From assembly GCA_026182355.1 (NCBI GenBank), contig JAPFBL010000608.1:1-64000 (forward strand): a stretch of 64,000 nucleotides of DNA, written 5' to 3'. Numbering within the stretch: the first letter of the stretch is position 1; each line of letters opens with the position of its first letter. The position numbers and the translations under genes are program-made. This document shows positions 10,703 through 21,340 of this stretch, piece by piece. This DNA comes from Hermatobates lingyangjiaoensis. Lineage: Eukaryota; Arthropoda; Insecta; Hemiptera; Hermatobatidae. The notes under the pieces were generated by a model. The model was given only the letters and a program-made list of their open reading frames with translations. It was not told the origin of the DNA and searched no databases.

Positions 10703-11422
10703 AATGAATGTATGTCTGTCTTTACTTGATAGATTCAAAAACTATACATTCAATCACCGTGAAAATTTGGGAAATTATTAGGTATATCCCTGGAAAGGCT
10801 TATGTAATTTTTTTTTAATTAAATTAAATTAAATTAAATTTTTGTAAATCAGAGTTGTGATCTTAGGTGCTGTCGAACAAATTATAAAAACTGAAATTTT
10901 GTTTTGGAATAATGAATCACATTGCCTTACTGGTCGGATTTGTTTGCATTTATTTACACTGTTTTCATTGACTTGGACAGTTTTTAAGTGAAATAAAATT
11001 GTTATTTAGAGGTTTATTTAATAAACATTTGAAATGTTCTAATGAGTTAAGATGATGTTAGAACCAAAGCAGCTCTTAGATTGCTAGCAGGTGATTTTCG
11101 ACAAACTCTACTAGTTTGCTGAATATTTTGAATGCAGATGAAGGAAAAGCAACTTTTAATTTGAAAATAGGCAGCAGCAACATAAGACCTTACCTTGCGC
11201 ACTCCAAACTTATTAAATAAAGTCAAAAACTGGTGATGCGGAAAAGAAGAGAGTGTCTTGGATCACGAAATCCTGACTTATTCTATTGTTACAGGCTATC
11301 AGAATATCACATGAAATAGAAATACAAGTAATTGGCGTTACAACATAAAGTTGGCTGCCTGGCTCAAATTTCATAGGACTCTATAATATTGAACACTGTT
11401 ATCAGTATTGATTGCTGTATAT
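10703..11422. other. Non-coding stretch without recognised features
   Basis: AT-rich sequence. A short stretch near 11060-11085 could read RTKAALRLLAGDF, but it is too short to assign. Nothing else supported. Confidence 0.4.
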
Positions 11423-12235
11423 CAGGGCTGCCAAATCCCCTAGATTTGGGGGAAATGGGAATGCGCTAGGGGAATAGGGGATTTTTCAATAATCTGGAGG
11501 AAACTAGATACACTATATATACTTTGTAAATGTTTGAATGAATTTTAAAATGCAAATAGTTGCATAAAATAATTGTCTAAACAATCACTTACCTATCAAA
11601 CAATTTCTTTAAACGCGCGGGTTATAACTTATAACTTGGCATGGGCACTCAGTGTTGAACGCATATTTTCTCAAGTTAATAATATAAAAAACAAAAAATA
11701 CGAATTCACTAAAATCACAAACTGTGACTGCACGCATATTAGCCAAACAAGCTATAAAAAAAAATAATTCCAATTGGAAGCCCAGCAAAGAGTTAGTGGA
11801 AGGCCTATGAAGTGGAAAAACTAGTGCATTGTATCTAAAACGTATGAAAGAAAACCAACAATCTGTAAACCTTGAGGCTGATGTAATGAACTTTGATCCA
11901 ATTGTTGGATTCATGTCCTAACACGTCAGTCTTCTTCTCGCTTCGCCAGACTAAGACATCAAACTTACGTCTCATCATGCTAAGGTAATCTATTTGTTCT
12001 TAAGTCATGATGACTCAGATTAGTACTGTTGTCAATAATTGTCATTCATCAATAAAATATTTTTTGTTTTTTTTTATTTTACCTTATTAAATTATTTATA
12101 AGTAATTAAAGCTTTGTTTTATTTCACTAATTCAAATATAATTCTTTTTTAAATTTTATAGGGATGAATAGTTGAATTTAGAGGAATTTATCCCGGACAG
12201 CTGGGGGACGCAGCAAAATTCCATTGGCAGCCCTG
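11423..12235. mobile_element. Internally deleted hAT element with TIRs and 8-bp TSD
   Basis: The left end is CAGGGCTGCCAA at 11423 and the right end is its exact reverse complement at 12224-12235. The 8 bp outside are CTGTATAT (11415-11422) and GTGTATAT (12236-12243), an 8-bp target duplication with one mismatch, as expected of hAT transposons. Inside, at about 11650-11770, the plus strand reads ERIFSQVNNIKNKKYE, which looks like the C-terminal dimerisation region of a hAT transposase. At 813 bp it is non-autonomous. Confidence 0.85.
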
Positions 12236-12689
12236 GTGTATATTGGTAAACACCAGTATATCAGTATCCCAATATTGAACAATATAAATATTCAACACTG
12301 TTGCAAGCCGTTTGGTTCTTGGAAACATATCCCATATTTTGTCTATTGGATTAATTAATTTAGATTTTATATCAGTTTGTCTTCTAGTTTCTTTATGTAT
12401 AGTTCATAAATTCAGTGTTTAGTGCCATTGATCGATATTTGATATAGATGATATTATACAAAATGTAAGTAGGTTGTTGAAAGCTAATATTAAATTTGTT
12501 ATGGTGATGGCAACACTGGTAGAGTCGATACTGAAGGTGTAAGATAAGATACCGTAGGCGTCTCAGTTCGTTGCTTTAAAATGTAAAATGTCTTTTGTGC
12601 ATGTGTTGAAATAAAAGTAGTATTGAATAAAACCGTTTATTTATTAAAGTAAAATCCATATTCCACTAAATATTAGAGTAAAACTCATC
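12236..12689. other. Non-coding stretch without recognised features
   Basis: Sequence next to the hAT insertion. I recognise no gene or element in it. Confidence 0.35.
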
Positions 12690-12985
12690 AGAACCCATAC
12701 ACTAGACTGGGTGTGTGAAACGAACAGAGACAAACAGACGTTACAAACACCTTATAAGACTCTTAGACAGAAAATCAAAACTCACACAAATAGTTAGGGA
12801 CTTCACATATACAATACAATATTGAATCTTGAATTCCTTCTTGGTTCAAGTTACCCCATAGAACTTTGGGGTTCTGCCAAACCATCAAATATTCGTTCTA
12901 TAGAAGCCATTCAATAAAAAATACTTAATAAAACCACGCCACTGTCCAGAGACTGGTGTCACTTTCTGACAGTTAGTCTATTAAC
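12690..12985 (+). pseudogene. LINE reverse transcriptase C-terminal fragment
   Basis: A translation with stops reads ..TLQTPYKTLRQKI.. and then YPIELWGSAKPSNIRSIEAIQ (split here by phase changes), resembling the post-palm region of Jockey-clade RT (the W-G-x-A-x-x-S-N-I motif). Too short and too damaged to place in a clade. Confidence 0.5.
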
Positions 12986-13031
12986 TTAAATAAATCTAAC
13001 ATTATTAAATAAGGAATAAAAGCGATAGGCT

Positions 13032-13590
13032 TTGAGGAAGCAGGCACTACTACGGAATCCACCTCTTCTAAAAAGCAAAGATCACCTGACCTTCCTAAAA
13101 TTCCAGATTCTAGACAAACAAAAAAAAGTAATTACGGATGTGAAAGTGCTTGAGACCATGCTCGATCGCAAACTAGAACAAGTTGCTACAAAAAGCGATA
13201 TAACTATTCTAAAAGAAAAAATTGATAGTGTCTTAAATCAGAAGATACTTAAATGGCGAGATACAGGCAGAGATCGAAAAATTAAAACAAACTAATATCG
13301 AGTTACCAAAGAAGCTTGATGGATAAGAGAATAGAAGACGTCGCAATAACTTGATATTTAGATTCAAGGAACAAAAGCTCTCTGCTAAAACAGACTGCAA
13401 GAAAATAGTGAAAGAGTTCTGTCAGAATAACCTAAAAATCACGGAGGAGTTATTTATTAATCGAGCAAATATTCTTAAGGTAAACAGTGAAAGAGATGCA
13501 TTAGTTATAGCTCACTTCCCTAATTATTCGGATATCAATAGCATAATGAAAAAATGCACGCTGCTAGCAGGTACAGAGTTTAGTAAAGAG
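13032..13590 (+). pseudogene. Non-LTR ORF1 fragment (coiled coil plus RRM-like domain)
   Basis: The first part (13032-13340) is rich in K, E, L and I with heptad character (DRKLEQVATKSDITILKEKI, then AEIEKLKQTNIELPKKLD), interrupted by a TAA at 13329-13331. It is followed by NNLIFRFKEQ and HFPNYSDINSIMKKCTLLAGTEF, the layout of trimeric LINE ORF1 proteins. The similarity stops at about 13580, where an LTR element is inserted. Frame changes separate the two parts. Confidence 0.6.
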
Positions 13591-13874
13591 CTAGCGCTGC
13601 GCCGCAGCTCCAGTCTTGTCAAACCTTCGTCTAGTCTTGTCTCAATCACATCTCAGCCAATTTGTAAGACCCTCAGTCTATTCAGTAATTTGGTCTCAGG
13701 AGTCTTATAGTCAACTGTTTATTATATTGTCTCTTATATTTTATAATAATTAGACAGACTCCTATTAGTATAAACTAATAGTAAAGTATTAAGAAATTTG
13801 TAAAACATAATTATAAGTAATTAGCAAATAAAACTTTTTTTAAAAAAAGACAATATTCATAACAAGGAACATAA

Positions 13875-13886
13875 CTGGCGCAGTCG
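13875..13886 (+). promoter_or_regulatory. Primer binding site, tRNA-Ser type
   Basis: TGGCGCAGTCGG directly follows the LTR. It is complementary to the 3' end of arthropod tRNA-Ser (..CCGACTGCGCCA), the primer reported for 17.6/297-like elements. The match runs 12 nt and then fades. Confidence 0.75.
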
Positions 13887-14399
13887 GATCGGACATAGTT
13901 GGAAGAAAGAAAATCAGCCAACGAAGGCCCACACTAAGGTTTGAACGAAGCAGAGGAAATACTCTTCATCCTACTTCTGTGAGTACAGTCACTTTTACCT
14001 TTGTTAGGAAAGAACTGTCTTGTAGAAAGTATTTTGTTTTCTGGATATTGTCGCAAAGTTAAGAAATTGTTGCTAATTACATTTTTTTATTAAAAAATAG
14101 TAGAAGTATTATTATTAATAATAATAACTAATCACATTATTATTATTCAGTCATTTTAACTTGAAGATTAAACAATTTTATCTTAACAATTTATACTTTT
14201 GTTTATCCGGTGATATTATTTGAATTCATATTTGTTGCATTCTTGTTTGTACACACACAACACATAAACTCAACATGGAGAACACTTTAAAGAAGGAATA
14301 CTTAGACATGGTTCCTTAATTTCATGGAAATTAAGTACAAGTTTATGAAGTTCATTCATACTTCATAACTCATTCATAAGTTAAGTAAAATTAAGCTTC

Positions 14400-14960
14400 A
14401 CTTCTCCCTAGATTCATTGAAATCTCAGAAAAGTTAGTTAACAGGTTTTACAATAAAAAAGACGTGAATGATTTTCAAAATGAATTTCTCATGTTTAGTC
14501 TAATGGCTAAAATAAAAGGGCCTGCAGCCGCAACAGTAAATAATAATAGGATAACATGTTGGGAAGAATTAAAAACCGCATTATTAAACAGTTATAGTGA
14601 TAGAAGGGACGGGGTTCACCCTTGCCATTGAAATGTCCGCATTGAAACAGTATTGTACTGAAAGTCCATTTGACTTTTTTAACGAATCCAAAGTTTATTA
14701 AATTTGCAAACAGCGTTCTGGAGGAACAAATGCAACACGGAAGCAGACATAATTTGCAACTACAATAGGAAATTAGCACTGAGAGAATTATTGAAAGGTC
14801 TTAGAGAACCGATAGGATGTCTCATGAGAACGAAGAATCCCGGTGACTTAAATGAAGCTTTAAACATGCTCACAAATGATTTCCAGTTACAAGCAAAGTT
14901 TAATGATTCATTAGACAATATACATTATTCAAAAGAAACCTTCCACAACATATAGAAAAC
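14400..14960 (+). pseudogene. Gypsy gag remnant
   Basis: Translation with frame changes gives a helical gag-like sequence including DFQNEFLMFSLMAKIKGPAA and, in the open piece 14704-14955, RELLKGLREPIGCLMRTKNP and a DLNEALNML segment, which resemble the capsid part of arthropod gypsy gags. It is followed to 15290 by an N/T/K/H-rich stretch with several stops. Not functional. Confidence 0.6.
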
Positions 14961-15309
14961 CCACATTTGTTGAACAACCTGTCAGGAAAGACACAGTATA
15001 TCAAAGTAATCAAAAACATAACACATCGAATCCATTTGACCAAAACAAGCAATACAAACCACCGAACCCATTTCAACAAAACAAGCAATACAATTCACCA
15101 AACACATCACACATGTACAAACCGACACCAATGTCAATCTCGTCACAAAATACATTTTTAAATAAATTCAGGCCACAAAACCAAATATACACTTTAGAAA
15201 CACCACAGACAAATGTTAAACAACCCAAAACTACAAAGCATACAGGGAGTAAAGAATACGAAAATCATTTTTTAGAAGAAAACGCCTCCATGTAACATCA
15301 TCCCAAATT

Positions 15310-15777
15310 ATGATTCTGAACAATAATTTTAGTATCCTACCCTATTTCATTTTGCCCCACACAAATCTGAAAATATTAATTGATACTGGCAATTCTAAAT
15401 CATTTATTAATCCACTAATTGCAAAGAAACATTTTTCACAATTAATTAAATATGACCCCTGTAAAATCACATCTCCTCATGGAAGTTCAATTCAAAAATT
15501 TAGCATTTCTATACCAAGTTTAAAAGTTTTTCACACCGAAAAGTCAAGTCTTAAATTTCATTTATTTATATTCCACTCATTTTTTGATGGATTAATTGGT
15601 TTAGATAATTTAAAAATCATAGAAGCAAGAATAGACCTAATTAAGGACAAATTAATTACACCTAAACAAGAAATCGACATAATATTTAGGAGACACAAAA
15701 AACAACATTCAACTAAACAGACAAAGAAATATCACAAACGAAAACAATTAACATACCCCCAGAAACAGAAAAAGTGA
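15310..15777 (+). CDS. Gypsy aspartic protease region
   Basis: An open frame of 155 codons carries ILIDTGNSKSFINP, the DTG active-site motif of retroviral-type aspartic proteases, near residue 25, and a later hydrophobic FDGLIGLDNL segment that fits the second conserved block. It would cut the Gag-Pol polyprotein. The frame overlaps the RT frame by 4 nt at 15774-15777, suggesting a broken single pol frame rather than a separate gene. Confidence 0.72.
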   Translation: MILNNNFSILPYFILPHTNLKILIDTGNSKSFINPLIAKKHFSQLIKYDPCKITSPHGSSIQKFSISIPSLKVFHTEKSSLKFHLFIFHSFFDGLIGLDNLKIIEARIDLIKDKLITPKQEIDIIFRRHKKQHSTKQTKKYHKRKQLTYPQKQKK

Positions 15778-16450
15778 TCAAATTAAAAGTTCAAAATTTA
15801 AAAGAAGGCAAAGGTTATAATATACCAAACTTGAAAATTAATGAAATGGAAATTCCAGAAGGAAAAGTAAACGTTAAAAATCATGAAACATATTGTTTGA
15901 TTAGAAACACCAGTAATTATGCTAAAATCTTAAAGAAAATAAAACCCATAACTGTAGAAAAATATGATCTTAAACGCAAAAATGAGCCTAACGTTTATTT
16001 GTTAAATATTAATAAAACTAGTAAATTCCACTTATCACTTATGCGTACAGAACATATGAATAGAGAGGAACAATTTGCAATTAAAAAATTAATAAAATCA
16101 TATTCAGATATATTTCATGTTAAGGATAAATCACTAACATTTACTAATAAAATTAAACACGTAATTAGAACAAAAGGTGAAATACCCGTGTATACTAGAT
16201 CATATAGATACCCGGAAATACACAAAAAAGAAGTTGAGGAACAAATAGAAGAAATGCTAAAACAAAATATAATTAGACCTCATTCACCATGGAATTCACC
16301 CCTTTGGATCGTACCAAAAAAGGGTAGATGCCACAGGAAAGAAAAAATGGAGATTAGTCTTAGACAATCGTAAATTAAATGAAAAAACTGTAGATGATCG
16401 CTATCCAATTCCGAATATTACGGATCTTCTAGATAAACTTGGCAAATGTC
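15774..16450 (+). pseudogene. Gypsy reverse transcriptase, N-terminal part
   Basis: The open frame runs to 16373 and includes YRYPEIHKKEVEEQIEEMLK and SPWNSPLWIVPKKG, the first conserved RT blocks of Ty3/gypsy. A frameshift near 16325 moves the next block (KWRLVLDNRKLNEKT, RYPIPNITDLLDKLGKC) into another frame. The sequence then departs from RT at about 16455, so the YxDD palm, RNase H and integrase are missing. Confidence 0.82.
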
Positions 16451-16658
16451 AAAGGCTACCCAACAAAGGGTTGGCCGGATGAGTGGTAACTGATAAGGGG
16501 CAAGAAGAAGAGAAAAAAAGAGGCCACTCGCAGACGATAGTCACCCTCCCTCGCAGCTACCCCGCGGCCAGGGACCTATTCTACCTGAGGTTGGCCTTAA
16601 GCCGAAGAGGCAGAAGTACACTGACTGCAGTCGGGAATAGAGCAGACGAACCCTCAGC

Positions 16659-16768
16659 TATACCTGAATTTCAACACAAAAAACTTCCCACACTTCACTC
16701 AGTGTTGCCATTTGCCACATCCTCCCCACCTTGTAAAACAGGAGTTTTGCAATTACTGAAACAGGAAT
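16659..16768 (+). repeat. 110-bp direct repeat, left copy (right copy 17199-17308)
   Basis: The segment from GCTATACCTGAATTTCAAC to TTTTGCAATTACTG is repeated at 17199-17308 with a handful of changes. The two copies flank about 430 bp that contain the unrecognised open frame 16810-17067. Both copies are open in a frame reading SAIPEFQ..LPTLHSVLPF. Confidence 0.8.
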
Positions 16769-16809
16769 AGTTAATATTTTCCTTTCCTAATTTATGTGCA
16801 TACCAATTT

Positions 16810-17067
16810 ATGTCATACCATAATACAACTTTAAATATTAAACAAAAATTTTTTGAAGATTACTATCCCACTTACCAGAATGCGAATAACATTAGATCCA
16901 TCTTATCACGTAAGCATGAGACTCGCAAGGATTTTTTTAGGAGCATAGAGAGTGTATATGCTGCTGATGTTGGTGCTTGCTCAAGTGTAAGCGAAGTATC
17001 TCTCACCTTTTTGAAAGGTGCCGAGATGGGGCTAGTAAGAACAGTTTTAGATACACTTAGCAACTAA
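16810..17067 (+). CDS. Unrecognised open frame, 85 codons, possible exon or transposon fragment
   Basis: I do not recognise this protein. It reads with normal amino-acid composition (DFFRSIESVYAADVG, EVSLTFLKGAEMGLV), unlike the low-complexity shadows nearby. A few bases after its stop comes TTTTTCCAG and then a second open frame (17095-17352; WNAVAIRAPVIAQAVKRML) that ends in the 110-bp repeat, as a splice acceptor and next exon might look. Whether this is a transposon gag, a host exon or a pseudogene cannot be told from the sequence. Confidence 0.3.
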   Translation: MSYHNTTLNIKQKFFEDYYPTYQNANNIRSILSRKHETRKDFFRSIESVYAADVGACSSVSEVSLTFLKGAEMGLVRTVLDTLSN

Positions 17068-17430
17068 AATTCGTTCTTTTTCCAGTGGAATGCAGTGGCC
17101 ATTAGGGCCCCTGTCATTGCACAAGCTGTGAAAAGAATGCTAAGTTTCAAAACTCAACGTGAATATGATTACTGTAAACTTCTCTACCACTCTAGTGCTA
17201 TACCTGAATTTCAACAAAAAAACCTTCCCACACTTCACTCAGTCTTGCCATTTTCCACATCCTCCCCACCTTGTAAAACAGGAGTTTTGCAATTACTGGA
17301 ACATTATCTTGTAGGCATCCATCTTAAAATCCACGCGTCATTACAGCATTAGAAACACCTTTTTTTCTCTCATTAGAGAGAATAAGATTAAAAAATCTCT
17401 CCATATAGTTACTGAAGTTCACCCGACTTT

Positions 17431-17766
17431 ATGCAGAGTCTCATCAAAGAAAAATTAAAAATCGGCTGGTCAATGTGTAGATGCACCGACTACGTTTTTG
17501 TCCCTCACTGCTTCAATTGTAGCAAGTACAATCATGGTACAGCGCAGTGCAAAAATTCTACTATTTGTCCTATATGTACTGGAAGTCATCTTTTAAAAGA
17601 TTGTATAGTTAACAGGGATGAAAAGCAGAAGCAACGCTGTATTAATTGCGTGACATTCAACAGTCACAATAGGTCTGAGATAAGAGTTGATGATGGCCAC
17701 ACAGCAATGGATAGACCTTGTCCAACATACAGACTTGCAGTACAACGTAGAATGGAAACACATTGA
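17431..17766 (+). pseudogene. ORF1 C-terminus with three zinc knuckles
   Basis: The frame shows CFNCSKYNHGTAQC, CPICTGSHLLKDC and a third, wider C-x2-C..C cluster (CINCVTFNSH..). This is the nucleic-acid-binding end of a LINE ORF1 (gag-like) protein; the N-terminus is missing. It stops with TGA at 17764-17766, 2 nt before the ATG of ORF2. Confidence 0.75.
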
Positions 17767-17768
17767 TT

Positions 17769-19625
17769 ATGGCCAGTAAAAACAACATCAAAAGTATGAC
17801 GCTTAAGTGTTTACAAATTAATGAGCAAAAATCTCGTTCGGCAACAGCCAATATGAATAAATACATCTTGGAAAAGAATATGGACATTCTACTGTTGCAA
17901 GGACCTTATAATATTAAACATAGGGTGGCTGGCTTCCCTTCGAGATACAAAATACTGCAAGCTGGTGAGGGTAAAAAGAGGGCAGCAATTATTGTGACGA
18001 ATAGAAATATTGATATTCTGCTTCACACACAGCTATCGAATGAGGATTTTATATTAGCAAGTATTTTACTAGGTGACACTACTTACTGGATTTGTAGTAT
18101 ATACCTTGATGGAAATGTTGATATTAATACACAAATCCAAAGGCTAGAGACTACAATTGACTACGCGGGTAGTAATATATTACTCTCCATGGACAGTAAT
18201 TGCAGGTCTACGTCATGGTATGACAGCTTGACAAATGAAAGAGGCAGAGCTCTAGAAAAATTTCTAGCCTCAAAGGGGCTATTTATATTGAATGAAAGAG
18301 ATGGATTACCTACTTTCCAAACAATTAATGGCGAAAGCAATATCGACCTTACCATTGCAGGTAAGAACATGGTCAACAAAATCACGCATTGGACAAATAA
18401 TGTAGACGAAAGTGCTTCTGACCATAGTTACATTAGTTTCTACGTAAGCAATGTACTCTTCATCGACTCAACGTCTTCACCTTTTAAATACAGAACTGAC
18501 AGAGCTAACTGGAATTTATTCATAGAAAAAGCTCCTGAAGCTATCTCAGAAATATCTGACCAGCAAATTTGTAAAACCATGGAAAACAGCTTATCTCTTC
18601 AGTCTATAAACCAACAAATGGCAGACTACATCACAAATAGTCCTGATTTAGATAAAGTTGTCCAGAAAATAACTCAATCAATACAAACGGCTTGCAAAAG
18701 ATCTATGCCAACTATAAAATCTATGAACAAAGTTAACAATACGAAACGTAAGGTCCCTTGGTGGAATGATGAATTAGGAGTACTGAGAAGCTCCGTCAAT
18801 AAGCTGAGACATTTATACCAAAGAACAAAGCACGATCCTAACCTGAGAGAAGAACGTAAAAGGCTATATTATAATAAGAAGAATTTATATAAAAACAAAA
18901 TAGCTTCAGCAAAACTGGAATCCTGGAAAATATACTGTGGCAATGTTAACAAAAACAATCCTTGGAGTTTTCCTTATAAAAATGCCGCAGGAAAAATTAG
19001 ACCAGCTACTACTTTTGCAACATTGAAAAAAGAAGACGGTACGTATACTAAAAACATAGAAGAAACTCTCAACCTCCTGATGGACAAATTCGTCTCGAAG
19101 AAACTATCTGATGGCAATACTGAATACTGTCTTATAGATGACTATCACGTATGTCCAAACACTGAAGATGACCTGCTTTTCAGTAAAGACGAGATAGCCT
19201 TTTTAATAGAGAGATCTGCCCCTAACAAATGCCCAGGTGAAGATGGTATTACTAACCTAATTATCAAAAAGTTCTTTCAATTTTTTCCCACTATTGTTAC
19301 AACTTTATTTAATGAATGTCTTAAACGTGGTTACTTTCCAAAACAGTGGAAAGTATCACAAATTATACCAATTGTCAAACCTTCTAAACAGTTCTCAGAA
19401 TCCGTATATAAGAATCGCCCAATAAGCCTTCTGCCAACTCTAGGTAAATTTCTTGAGCGTCTGCACATCGACAGAATCATGTGGCATCTAGAAAGGAAAG
19501 GAAGTATATCTAATCAACAATTTGGTTTCAGGCCTCAACGTAGCACTGTAGATGCCTTAATGGAGGCCGATTCATTTGTTAAGGACAGCTTTTCTAATGA
19601 TATGGACGTAGATATGAACTTTTAG
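17769..19625 (+). pseudogene. ORF2: AP-endonuclease and partial RT, catalytic Glu replaced
   Basis: The ATG at 17769 follows the ORF1 stop by 2 nt. Endonuclease blocks: LKCLQINEQ, then LLLQGPYN where the family has LLQEPY (GGA at 17901-17903 instead of a glutamate codon), MDSNCRSTSWYD, SNIDLTIAG and SDHSYI. RT begins near residue 475 with NKCPGEDGI and continues through PISLLPTLGKFLERL and QFGFRPQRSTVDAL, then is cut at about 19615 before the catalytic aspartates. Endonuclease is probably dead by the Glu change; RT is certainly dead by deletion. Confidence 0.82.
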
Positions 19626-19876
19626 CCATTCAAGAGGCATTAACATGGTTGACTGCAAACAAACCTCTGACCAATAACTGGAGTACAAATATCATCACAG
19701 ACAGTAAAGTCAGTATAAATTTAATAACCAATCGGAATAAACATTACTCCATAATTACAAATATTCGAAACCTGCTTAATAATCTCCAAAGACAAGGAAA
19801 AGTCATTTTTACATGGACGAGAGCCCATGTGGGAACTATGGGAAATGAAATTGCAGATCTATTGCAAAGCAAATGA
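19610..19876 (+). pseudogene. RNase H domain end of ORF2
   Basis: Directly across the joint the other frame reads ELLAIQEALTWL, then IITDSKVSINLI and TWTRAHVGTMGNEIADLL, the E, D and H/D blocks of LINE RNase H. Only the C-terminal two thirds remain. A 1-nt loss near 19865 puts the following ORF2 tail out of frame. Confidence 0.78.
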
Positions 19877-20349
19877 CTACAGATACAATTGGGCCAATAA
19901 AACATCATATGCCACCATGGTCGTTCCACAAAAAAAGACTGAATACTAACAGTATTCAAAAATGGAACATACAATGGATTAACAGTACCCTTGGTTCGAT
20001 GACAAGGGAATACTTCCCTACAGTTTACTCTCGATTGGAGATAATCGATCTGAAACTGACATATAAAGAAACTCAAATGATGACCGGCCACGAAAAGATT
20101 CGAGCATATCTCTACAAAATTAAAGTGATCAACTCCTCTAGGTGTCCTTGTGACGAAGGAACTCAAACTGTTGACCATCTTATTTATGACTGTAATATCT
20201 TAGATAGTAAACGATTTCAACTAAGAAGACAAGTAGAAAGTGTTGGTGAAACCTGGCCACCTTCAAAAGAAGACCTAATGAAAAATGATCTCAGAAAGTC
20301 ATTCCTAAAACGTCTATTTAAACGCTGGGGGTCCTATAAGTCACTCTAG
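19873..20349 (+). pseudogene. ORF2 C-terminal tail with zinc finger
   Basis: Open frame of 158 codons with QMMTGHEKIRAYLYKI and CPCDEGTQTVDHLIYDC, the CCHC-type finger and G-H-x-x-x-R-x-Y-L motif that close ORF2 in R1/Jockey-group LINEs. It belongs to the element above and follows RNase H after a frameshift. Confidence 0.78.
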
Positions 20350-20526
20350 CCCACAGCCCATTCTCGTACTCTCCCTGCCCAACAACAAGGACCATAACAA
20401 GGTTAGGGAGGTCTTAAAGACGAAACTAATGCCCCACAAAATCGAGATCAGCAAGATAAATGAGCAAAATCGGAGTATATATGCAAGGTTGGCTACACTG
20501 ACCAACCTTAGGTGAGGTTTCATTCC

Positions 20527-20755
20527 AATGTATCAGTTTGTTTATTTCAATCATTTCCTTTATTTCTTTCTTTGATTATTCTCAGTTATTTTAATAATAT
20601 TGTCGACTATTTGTTTTGGAAGAAAGTACGTGTAATTTAATTCTTTTATCAGATAACTGTTTACTTTGTTTTGGTACATAAGTTTATGTAAGTACTTACT
20701 TTTGTAAAGTAATTTTTTATTCTTTTATCTGAGAAATAAATCACGTTGAAAAAGA
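20527..20755 (+). repeat. Dispersed repeat shared with 29250-29482
   Basis: About 230 bp from ATGTATCAGTTTGTTTATTT to AAATCACGTT match 29250-29482 with few changes. Here it leads into a GIY-YIG open frame (20746-21084); at the other site it leads into a (TA)n tract. The two copies have different left neighbours, so it is a mobile unit or an element end, possibly a PLE flank. Confidence 0.75.
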
Positions 20756-21084
20756 AGGTTAGATATAAACTAAGGTGTAAAAATTGTAAACAAATATATA
20801 TTGGACAAACGGGAAGAACCCTAGAACTAAGGTATAAAGAACATATTAACGATTATCTAAATATAAATAAATCTAATTACTCAAACCACCTAATAGAATA
20901 CGCACCTAAACCTGACAGTTTACGAAATTCAATAGATTTAACAAAGACAGGGCAGAAAAGACAAAGACTTAAAATAACCGAAGAATTTGAAATATTTAAG
21001 GATAAAGAAGCGGGTAATTTAATACATGAACAAATAAATCATCAAACCGATATATTATTTAAACCCTTAAGGAAAATGAAATGA
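20746..21084 (+). pseudogene. GIY-YIG endonuclease fragment (PLE type B-like)
   Basis: The frame, with no ATG at its start, reads YKLRCKNCKQIYIGQTGRTL, giving the two-cysteine motif and the YIG core, followed by RYKEHINDY, and ends 112 codons later. The C-terminal glutamate and asparagine blocks expected of GIY-YIG may be EFEIFKDKEAGNLIHEQIN. No RT upstream, so this is a 3' fragment of a PLE. Confidence 0.72.
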
Positions 21085-21165
21085 CGACTTGACAATGACG
21101 AAAATAACAGAAAAAAAATTAAACTAAAAAATGTTAAAATAATTAAATTATGAATATTTAGACAG

Positions 21166-21340
21166 CAGTGGAAAATTATGTAGGTTATATAACAGGAAGT
21201 ACGACTCCTTACATGAGTTATTTTTTAAGATAGGTGACTCCCAAAACCGGTCAGAGAGGTACAGCAGCAGTATACGAGGTAAGACGGTGTATTATAGTTC
21301 TAATACTAACAATAATAGCCTCAGTGGTAATAACAAAATG
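21166..21340 (+). repeat. Dispersed repeat shared with 46953-47130
   Basis: Both copies read TAGGTTAT-TAACAG-AAGT, then a stem-loop region ending AAACCGG-CAGAGAG, then ATACGAGGTAAGACGGTGTA and a run of AATA-type codons. The layout (stem-loop with AAAC core at an element border) is like other PLE 3' ends in the window. Confidence 0.7.

Larger units (their letters stand above)
13590..16455 (+). mobile_element. Ty3/gypsy LTR retrotransposon, 5' half
   Basis: The layout is an LTR (about 13590-13874; the left edge is inferred from the break in the LINE ORF1), a tRNA-Ser-type primer site, a leader, gag (14400-14960 and on), protease with a DTG motif (15310-15777), and the start of RT (15774-16450). 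The element is cut at about 16455, before the RT catalytic core, and integrase and the 3' LTR are absent. Primer site and domain style recall the 17.6/297 group. It is an old, non-functional copy. Confidence 0.8.
17431..20349 (+). mobile_element. Internally deleted non-LTR retrotransposon (EN-RT-RNase H type)
   Basis: In order: the C-terminus of a zinc-knuckle ORF1, ORF2 with endonuclease and the front of RT, a deletion joint at about 19615, the end of an RNase H domain, and the ORF2 C-terminal zinc finger. The RT palm including its catalytic aspartates is deleted. The 5' end is missing. Not functional. Confidence 0.82.

Noticed and set aside
20380..20515. Gag-like reading NKVREVLKTKLMPHKIEIS
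   Set aside because: Only about 45 codons; resembles LINE ORF1 RNA-binding regions but not enough to annotate.
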